Below are positions 5,525 through 11,087 of a stretch of 11,087 bases of DNA, piece by piece. Position numbers and translations under genes: made by a program. Where the stretch lies: the NCBI GenBank assembly GCA_022571615.1, contig JACZXM010000011.1, positions 1 through 11,087 of the forward strand, given 5' to 3'. Under the pieces are notes generated by a model. That model was not told the DNA's origin, did not search any database, and saw nothing but the letters and a program-made list of their open reading frames with translations. Each line of letters begins with the position of its first letter. Position 1 is the first letter of the stretch. This stretch comes from Acidobacteriota bacterium. Its GTDB lineage: Bacteria; Acidobacteriota; UBA890; WLXD01.

Positions 5525-7996
5525 ATGACGGGTCTGTCTGATCCCGTGCTGCGAATCACCGACTTCGCAGCCAAGGAGCCTCAGCGCCATACGCCGCGGG
5601 AAAAGACCCTCTTTTACCGCGAGCTCAGGGCGATCTGCCGCTGGTCGTACCGGCACGCGTTCCTGTGGGTGCTGGTGACCGCTCTGCTGTGCATACCCGC
5701 CTACTTGTCGGCGCGCCGCCTGACGCTCGACACCGACCTGCGGCAGCTGCTGCCCGAGCATAGCTCGGCGGTGGTCTGGAGCGAGGAGCTCGAGCCGGTC
5801 GTCGGCGATAGCGGGTTCTTCTCCATCATCTTCGAGGGCGCCGACATCGAGACGCTGCGCGCCGCCGTCGACGACGCGGTGGTGGCGTTCTCGGATATCA
5901 GCGGAATCGATTGGATCGACTATCGATACCCAACCGAGTTCATCAACGAGTATGGCTACACGCTGATCCCGTCGCGGCAGCTGGACAAGATGATCGGCGT
6001 CATCGAGGACTGGGAGGCACAGGTCAACCCGCTGCTCGATGACCTCGGAGAAGAGGAGGACGAGGAAGGCAACGACGACGGCTCCGATCTCGAGCGGCTG
6101 CTGAGCTACTACGAGCACGTGCCTGAGTATCACGAGTCGCCGGACGGGAACATGGTCGGCATGCTGGTGAACGCCAGCCACGGCGTCTCCAATCTGTCCG
6201 AGGTCCAGCACATTCATGACCGGATGCGGGTGGCGCTCGACAGGATCGCCGAGCAACGAGGGGTGACGGCAAGCATCGGTGGCTCGCTGCGCACGCGGGT
6301 AGAGGAATTCCGTGTGATCGCCGAGGATGTCAACCGCATGGGAGCCATCGCGGTGGTGGCGATCCTGCTGACGCTGGCGGTGAGCTTCCGCTCGATCCCG
6401 GTGCTGCCGGTGGTCATTTATCCGGTCGCTGCGGCGTTGCTGTGGGCCTTCGCCTTCGTGCCGTTGATGGTTGGCCACCTCAACACCATCACCTCGTTCC
6501 TGCTGCTGGTGTTGTTCGGCATGGGAGTCGATTACTCGATCCATCTGGTCAAGCGCTTCCGGCACGAGCTGGTAGACAACGATCCGGAGACCGCGCTGAT
6601 CGAGACCTTCACCTCGACCGGCCGCTCGGTGATGACTTCCGGGCTCACCACCGCGTTGGGTCTGCTGATTCTGGCGATCTCCGACTTTCGCGGCTTCTCC
6701 GATTTCGGCATCATCGGCGGCACATCCATCTTCGTGGTGACGATCGCGATGATGCTGGTCATGCCGGCCACGCTGATCGTTGGCTACCGGCTCGGGTTGG
6801 TCCAGCCGCGCGCACCGTTGCTGTCGGAAAGCCAGCACGCGCTGCCACCGCGGTGGCTCTCGGGCGTGCTCACGGCGCTGGTCATCGCTTCGGGTGTGGC
6901 GGCCTTCTGGCGCCTGAGCTTCGACTACGACTTCACGAACTTCTCCGCCAAGAGCGAGGAGCTCGACTTGCTGAAGGAAAAGCAGGACGAGATCTATCCG
7001 CTGTTCTTCGGCCCGGCCGCGATCTACGTGGCGCGCGATATGAACGCTCTGGACCAGGCGCTGGCGGTGCTCCAAGAGGCGCAGGATGCACCCGGTTCAA
7101 GGATCAAGTCGATCTCCAGCGCCCGCGACTTCGCCCCGGCCCCACAGGAAGCCGCCGAGCGGCGGCGCCTGATCGCCGAGATCAAGGACATGCTGTCGGG
7201 GCGCTGGACGCGAAGGATCGAGGATCCCGACCGCAGGCGGCTGATCGAAGACGTCCAGCGCTATGTGCCCAGCGATCGAGATCCGACGATCGAAGACCTG
7301 CCCGACACCATCCTGCGCCGCATGCTCGCACTCGATGGCTCGGGCCAGTACGTTCTCGCGCTCAACGCCGCAGGGGCACCCAAGGACGGCCGCATTACCA
7401 TGCAGTTCACGCGCGAGATCTACGACCTGGACATGCCCGACGGGATTCGTGGGCCCACCGGCGACAAGCCGGTGCTGGCGGAAATCCTCTGGCTTGTCAC
7501 CTCGGATGCTCCGATCATCGTGATGCTCACGTTCCTGGGCATTCTGATCCTGGTGGTGATCGACCGGCGATCGTTCCGCCAGGCGATCTGGGTGCTGCTG
7601 CCGCTTGTGGCCAGCTTGCTGCTGACGTTCGGCGCCATGGTGCTGTGGGGATGGAAGCTCAACTTCTTCAACATGGTCGTGCTGCCATCGCTGCTGGGGC
7701 TGGGTGTCGATCACGGCGTCCACTACTATCGGCGCTGGCGCGAGCTCGGCTGCGATACCGCCGCCACCCAGATCGAGCTGTTCGAGCCCATCACAGTGGC
7801 TACTCTGACCACCATCATGGGCTATGCGGGCATGGCCTTCGCCCACCACCCGGGCCTGCGCTCGATCGGAAACCTGGCGGTCCTGGGCCTCACCTGCACC
7901 TGGATCACCGCCCTGGTTCTGTTGCCGGGGTTGCTGAGCTGGCGCGAGGCGATCCGGCGCAAGGACCAGAGCCGCCCGGCGGACGCATCGAAATAG
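5525..7996 (+). CDS. MMPL/RND-superfamily lipid exporter, HpnN-like
   Basis: This 823-residue inner-membrane protein has the duplicated RND layout. It has one helix at 45-62, a periplasmic domain to about 270, and five or six helices between 272 and 420. Another helix at 445-462 is followed by a second periplasmic domain to about 658 and a last helix set between 661 and 802, about 12 in total. Each half carries the RND/MMPL proton-relay motif: GMGVDYSIHLVKRF with Asp336, and GLGVDHGVHYYRRW with Asp729. Length and layout fit the MMPL branch (HpnN, bacterial sterol and mycobacterial lipid transporters) rather than the roughly 1000-residue HAE1 drug pumps, and no fusion protein is encoded nearby. 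An acidic run (residues 176-188) sits in the first periplasmic domain. It would use proton-motive force to move a lipid out of the inner membrane. The ATG at 5525 has only a weak GCGGA upstream. It is divergent from the ceramide/MlaC/TolC operon. The sphingolipid substrate is inferred from that position. Confidence 0.85.
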   Translation: MTGLSDPVLRITDFAAKEPQRHTPREKTLFYRELRAICRWSYRHAFLWVLVTALLCIPAYLSARRLTLDTDLRQLLPEHSSAVVWSEELEPVVGDSGFFSIIFEGADIETLRAAVDDAVVAFSDISGIDWIDYRYPTEFINEYGYTLIPSRQLDKMIGVIEDWEAQVNPLLDDLGEEEDEEGNDDGSDLERLLSYYEHVPEYHESPDGNMVGMLVNASHGVSNLSEVQHIHDRMRVALDRIAEQRGVTASIGGSLRTRVEEFRVIAEDVNRMGAIAVVAILLTLAVSFRSIPVLPVVIYPVAAALLWAFAFVPLMVGHLNTITSFLLLVLFGMGVDYSIHLVKRFRHELVDNDPETALIETFTSTGRSVMTSGLTTALGLLILAISDFRGFSDFGIIGGTSIFVVTIAMMLVMPATLIVGYRLGLVQPRAPLLSESQHALPPRWLSGVLTALVIASGVAAFWRLSFDYDFTNFSAKSEELDLLKEKQDEIYPLFFGPAAIYVARDMNALDQALAVLQEAQDAPGSRIKSISSARDFAPAPQEAAERRRLIAEIKDMLSGRWTRRIEDPDRRRLIEDVQRYVPSDRDPTIEDLPDTILRRMLALDGSGQYVLALNAAGAPKDGRITMQFTREIYDLDMPDGIRGPTGDKPVLAEILWLVTSDAPIIVMLTFLGILILVVIDRRSFRQAIWVLLPLVASLLLTFGAMVLWGWKLNFFNMVVLPSLLGLGVDHGVHYYRRWRELGCDTAATQIELFEPITVATLTTIMGYAGMAFAHHPGLRSIGNLAVLGLTCTWITALVLLPGLLSWREAIRRKDQSRPADASK

Positions 7997-8045
7997 TCTC
8001 TCGCCACTTCTGCCACGGGCTGTCAGACAGCGTCCAATTGCGAGA

Positions 8046-8074
8046 TTGCACCGCTGGAAACCGGCCCCTATCAT
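8046..8074 (+). promoter_or_regulatory. Candidate sigma-70 promoter for tRNA-Gln
   Basis: A -10-like TATCAT (8069-8074) differs from consensus at one base. A weak -35-like TTGCAC (8046-8051) lies 17 nt upstream. Transcription would start near 8080, a few bases before the tRNA 5' end at 8088. Confidence 0.45.
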
Positions 8075-8087
8075 GAGACGCTCTGGT

Positions 8088-8162
8088 TGGGACGTCGTCC
8101 AATTGGCAGGACATGCGGCTCTGGACCGTAGAATCGGGGTTCGAGTCCCTGCGTCCCAGCCA
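8088..8162 (+). tRNA. tRNA-Gln (anticodon CUG), CCA encoded
   Basis: A complete cloverleaf can be drawn. The acceptor stem TGGGACG (8088-8094) pairs perfectly with CGTCCCA (8152-8158). The D stem GTCC/GGAC is 8097-8100 with 8109-8112. The anticodon stem is 8114-8118 with 8126-8130 (one G-U), with loop CTCTGGA, so the anticodon is CTG at 8121-8123, reading CAG codons. The T arm is 8135-8151 with loop TTCGAGT. The U1-A72 first pair and discriminator G at 8159 are identity features of glutamine tRNA. The terminal CCA (8160-8162) is in the DNA. Confidence 0.95.
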
Positions 8163-8205
8163 TTTCTTGTTGGCCGCTGCTGAGGTGCCAACTCGAGGTT
8201 TCTCG

Positions 8206-8481
8206 ATGGCGAATCGTTCACAGGATTGGTTCCGCCAGGCTCAACGCGACCTGGAGCAGGCAGAATGCGCCCGCGCGGCGGGTCACCACGAGTGGTGCTG
8301 CTTCATCTCGCAGCAGGCCGCGGAAAAGTCTCTGCCGGTCCCCGCGGACCTGCTGGTCTATACGGAGATGGAATGGGGCTCGATCGATCCGAGCAGCCGC
8401 TTCGGACAGGTGCTGGCGACGGCAACTCGTTGGGTATATGCCAGGGATGCTCCGACCGTCCCCCCGACGCCTCCTTCTTGA
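8206..8481 (+). pseudogene. Degraded HEPN-domain protein gene
   Basis: The 91-residue frame begins MANRSQDWFRQAQRDLEQAECA and continues with HEWCCFISQQAAEKS (residues 28-42). This is the characteristic first half of the small HEPN-domain proteins, which are usually about 125-130 residues and often paired with an MNT nucleotidyltransferase. After residue 42 the match falls apart. A short piece EMEWGSI resembles the usual AWGHS segment, and RWVYARDAPTVPPTPPS resembles a damaged version of the usual YIPTRYP-type segment. This suggests small deletions and frame changes rather than a clean short protein. The stop at 8479-8481 comes well before the normal end, and no MNT gene is adjacent. It starts 43 bp after the tRNA-Gln gene. 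A shortened but functional product is less likely. Confidence 0.6.
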
Positions 8482-8510
8482 CCGTTCCTGTCGCCCTGCT
8501 GCGCTTGACG

Positions 8511-8559
8511 CCAGGGCTGGTTTTTGGATTAGTGGGCGCACCACTAACCCCAGCGCTGG
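8511..8559. repeat. Imperfect inverted repeat upstream of the M14 peptidase gene
   Basis: The inner hairpin is perfect: TTAGTGG (8529-8535) and CCACTAA (8541-8547) around a 5-nt loop. Outer arms CCAGGGCTGG (8511-8520) and CCAGCGCTGG (8550-8559) pair with one mismatch. A T5 run (8521-8525) sits on the 5' side of the inner stem, so it is not a normal plus-strand terminator. It ends 16 bp before the M14 start codon and could be a leader hairpin, or an A-tailed terminator on the opposite strand. Confidence 0.45.
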
Positions 8560-8575
8560 ACGAGGAGAGCTTTCC

Positions 8576-11087
8576 ATGTCGCTTGCAACTGTCAATCGGC
8601 GCCGATCCGTATGCATTGCCCTGCTCGGCGCCCTGCTGTTTGCCGCCGCCAGCGGCTCGCCGATCGTCGCGGCTTCATCTCAGCAGGCGATCGATGAGCG
8701 CTACACGGCGCTGATTCACGACAACACCACCGATCCGAAGTTCCTCACCCCCATTGTCGAGATGCTGCCGGCGTCGGACTCGGTGCCCACGCCGCTGGAT
8801 TTCCATGGCTACATCGCTGGAGCCGAGGGGCACCTGACCTACGCCGCCGACGTGCACGCCTACATGCGGGCGGTGGCCACTGCCTCGCCGCGGGTGAAGG
8901 TCTTTTCCATGGGCCTGACCGAGGAAGGTCGCGAGCGGCTGCTGGTGGTGGCCGGTAGCGAGGAGTCGATCGCCAACCTCGACCGCTACCGCCAGATCAC
9001 TGCCCGGTTGGCCGATCCACGCACGCTCTCGGACCAAGAGGCGGCCGAGCTTATCGGCCAGGGCAAAGCAATTTACTGGGTCACCGGCGGGTTGCATTCG
9101 CCCGAAACCGGTTCGCCCGAGATGCTTATGGAGCTCATCTACCGCTTCGCGGTCGACGAGCGGTCAATCTTCCAGGAGATCCGCGATGACCTGATCTTCA
9201 TGGCCACCCCGGTGGTCGAGGTCGATGGTCGCGAGCGTATGATCGACATCATGCGCTACCGGCAATCGCATCCCGACAAGCCGGCCCCCAATCTGGTGTA
9301 CTGGGGCCACTACGTCGCCCACGACAACAACCGCGACGCCATCGGTCTGGCGCTGACGCTGTCGCGGCAGGCGATCGCGACCGCCACGCAATGGCACCCG
9401 CAGGTGATGCACGACCTGCACGAATCGGTGCCGTTCCTTTACATCATGAGCGGCCACGGGCCGTTCAACGCCTGGCTCGATCCGATCACCACCGAGGAGT
9501 GGGTCGAGATGGCGTGGCAGGAGGTGCGGCAGATGAACGAGTGGAACGTCCCCGGCGTGTGGACGTTCAACTTCTTCGATGGCTGGGCGGCCAACTACCT
9601 GATCTACGCCACCATGGGGCGCAACGGGGTGGGCCGCTTCTACGAGACCTTCGGCAACAGCGTCCCCGACACCATGATGCGCGAGATCGGTGGCCAGGCG
9701 CAGCGGGCCTGGTACCGGATGAACCCGCCGACTCCGAAGGTGCTCTGGTCGCTGCGCAACAACACCAACCTCATGCAGAGCGCCCTGGTGGTCGGGTTGC
9801 ACAACGTCGCCACCAACAAGGATCGCTTCCTGGAGACCTTCTACCGCAAGGGCCAGCGGGCGGTGAACAAGCCGCAGGCGGAAGGTCCGGCGGCCTGGAT
9901 CATTCCTGCCGAGGGGCCACGGCCACGGTTGACGCAGCGGCTGATCGACCTACTACGGGCGCAGAGCATCGAGATTCATCGCGCCAGCGAGGACTTCGAG
10001 ATCGAGGCGGACCGTCGGCCCGATGAGACCGACACGCACACATTCGCCGCCGGGGATTACGTCGTGCGCATGGACCAGCCCTACAGCCGGTTGGCCGACA
10101 TGCTGCTCGATTATCAGTACTACAACCCGAGCGACCCTCGGCCCTACGACGACACCGGGTGGACCCTGGGCGCCTCGTTCAACGTCGACACCTATCGGGT
10201 CGTCGATCCGGCGGTGCTCGAGGTCGCCATGGAGCCTTGGGAAGGTCACGCGCCGGAGGGTGGCATCCGCGGCGACGGAGCGATGCTGCTGCTGCCAGCC
10301 AGCGGCGAGCCCGAGATCGCAAGCTTCCGTTTCGCGCTCTCCGATTTGGCGATGGATGCCCTCGAGGCTGAGGTTCAGATCGGTGAGGAAAGCTATCCCG
10401 CCGGTACGATCGTCATCGACGGCAGCGACGCGGATACCCGCGACCGCGCCGGGGCGGCCGCCGCTAAGCTCGGCCTGTGGCTGGAAACCACAGACTCGCT
10501 TCCCGAGGTGTCGACGCATTCGTTGCCCACGCCTCGCATCGCCATCGTCCACACCTGGATCAACACCCAGAGCGAGGGCTGGTGGCGGTTCGCCCTCGAT
10601 GACGCCGGGGTGCCCTACGAATACATCTCCACCGATGAGATCCGCGACCTGAGCGATCTGCGCTCGCGCTGGGACGTTCTGATCCTGGCTCCAGGTTGGG
10701 GCAACGTGGACCGCATTATCCACGGCGCCCGCAGCAACCAACCGATGCCCTGGCAAACCACCGACGCGACCCCCAACCTGGGCAAGCTGGACTCGACCGA
10801 CGACATGATGGCCGGCATCGGCTTTGACGGTGTTGCCAAGATCCAGCGCTTCGTGGAACAGGGCGGGGTGATCCTTGCCGCCACCAGCTCGGTCAACTTC
10901 ATGACCGAGACCGGGATCGCGCCCTACGTTCGGATCGACGACTCTCCTTCGGACATGAAGGCCCGCGGAGCGATCTTCAGCGCCAAGGTGACCGACGAGC
11001 TGAGCCCGATCGTGTACGGCTACTCCGAGGACACCGAGGTGTACTTCAGCAACGCGCCCCTGCTGCGGGTCAACGCCGGGCCCGGTG
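8576..11087 (+). CDS. Secreted M14-family zinc carboxypeptidase-like protein with C-terminal amidotransferase-like region (partial, runs off right edge)
   Basis: The frame is open from the ATG at 8576 to the window end (837 codons). AGGAG at 8563-8567, 8 nt before the ATG, supports this start. A signal peptide is visible (NRRR then hydrophobic 12-25, cleavage near VAAS, 31-34), so the product is exported to the periplasm or outside. The M14 fold shows the zinc pair HxxE as GGLHSPE (His174, Glu177), the third ligand His282 in HDLHES, NNR (251-253) at the substrate-carboxylate position, and Glu357 in RFYETFG as the likely catalytic glutamate. Residues from about 440 on form the long tail typical of roughly 900-residue M14 peptidases. 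RIAIVHTWINTQSEGWWRFALDDAGVPYEYIS and DVLILAPGWG in this tail resemble a glutamine-amidotransferase-like fold. The usual NPDG motif appears altered (ATPVVEVDG, 210-218), so substrate specificity may differ from classic carboxypeptidases. No functional tie to the lipid genes is apparent. Confidence 0.85.
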   Translation, partial: MSLATVNRRRSVCIALLGALLFAAASGSPIVAASSQQAIDERYTALIHDNTTDPKFLTPIVEMLPASDSVPTPLDFHGYIAGAEGHLTYAADVHAYMRAVATASPRVKVFSMGLTEEGRERLLVVAGSEESIANLDRYRQITARLADPRTLSDQEAAELIGQGKAIYWVTGGLHSPETGSPEMLMELIYRFAVDERSIFQEIRDDLIFMATPVVEVDGRERMIDIMRYRQSHPDKPAPNLVYWGHYVAHDNNRDAIGLALTLSRQAIATATQWHPQVMHDLHESVPFLYIMSGHGPFNAWLDPITTEEWVEMAWQEVRQMNEWNVPGVWTFNFFDGWAANYLIYATMGRNGVGRFYETFGNSVPDTMMREIGGQAQRAWYRMNPPTPKVLWSLRNNTNLMQSALVVGLHNVATNKDRFLETFYRKGQRAVNKPQAEGPAAWIIPAEGPRPRLTQRLIDLLRAQSIEIHRASEDFEIEADRRPDETDTHTFAAGDYVVRMDQPYSRLADMLLDYQYYNPSDPRPYDDTGWTLGASFNVDTYRVVDPAVLEVAMEPWEGHAPEGGIRGDGAMLLLPASGEPEIASFRFALSDLAMDALEAEVQIGEESYPAGTIVIDGSDADTRDRAGAAAAKLGLWLETTDSLPEVSTHSLPTPRIAIVHTWINTQSEGWWRFALDDAGVPYEYISTDEIRDLSDLRSRWDVLILAPGWGNVDRIIHGARSNQPMPWQTTDATPNLGKLDSTDDMMAGIGFDGVAKIQRFVEQGGVILAATSSVNFMTETGIAPYVRIDDSPSDMKARGAIFSAKVTDELSPIVYGYSEDTEVYFSNAPLLRVNAGPG

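Noticed and set aside
5384..7075. Minus-strand open frame of 563 residues opposite the MMPL gene
   Set aside because: His/Gln/Asp/Arg-rich low-complexity product typical of an antisense shadow; the plus strand has 12 membrane helices and both proton-relay motifs.
9164..10756. Minus-strand open frames opposite the M14 peptidase
   Set aside because: Shadows of the continuous plus-strand peptidase frame, with no motifs of their own.
1..11087. CRISPR arrays, transposases or integrases
   Set aside because: No regularly spaced direct repeats and no open frame resembling a recombinase or transposase were seen.

Overview
The window reads as chromosomal DNA of a high-GC Gram-negative (diderm) bacterium. 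Several products have Sec-type signal peptides, and there is an outer-membrane efflux protein and a periplasmic MlaC-like lipid carrier. The large secreted M14 peptidase with an amidotransferase-like tail is a type I associate with Acidobacteriota, Gemmatimonadota and similar phyla, but the phylum cannot be fixed from this sequence.

Left half (1 to about 5221, minus strand): five genes point the same way. In transcription order they are a TolC-type outer-membrane protein (5221-3809), an MlaC/Ttg2/HpnM-type periplasmic lipid-binding protein (3831-3220, overlapping the TolC-like gene by 23 nt), an alpha-oxoamine synthase of serine-palmitoyltransferase type (3118-1901), a GNAT-fold acyltransferase resembling bacterial ceramide synthase bCerS (1731-598), and an NAD(P)-dependent epimerase/reductase resembling CerR (528 to beyond base 1). 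The last three match the three core steps of bacterial ceramide synthesis: serine plus an acyl thioester to 3-ketosphinganine, N-acylation, then ketone reduction. A palindromic element of about 184 bp (1721-1904) lies between spt and the acyltransferase gene. It carries the stop codon of one and the start codon of the other inside its two arms.

Middle (5222-7996): a divergent intergenic region with an inverted repeat separates the operon from a plus-strand 12-TM MMPL/RND exporter related to the HpnN hopanoid transporter class. Exporter, periplasmic lipid carrier, outer-membrane channel and ceramide enzymes together suggest one locus for making a sphingolipid and moving it to the outer membrane. 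This functional link is inferred from gene content and position.

Right half (7997-11087, plus strand): a complete tRNA-Gln(CUG) gene with a plausible promoter, a short degraded HEPN-domain gene, an imperfect inverted repeat, and then a long exported M14-family zinc carboxypeptidase-like protein that runs off the right edge.
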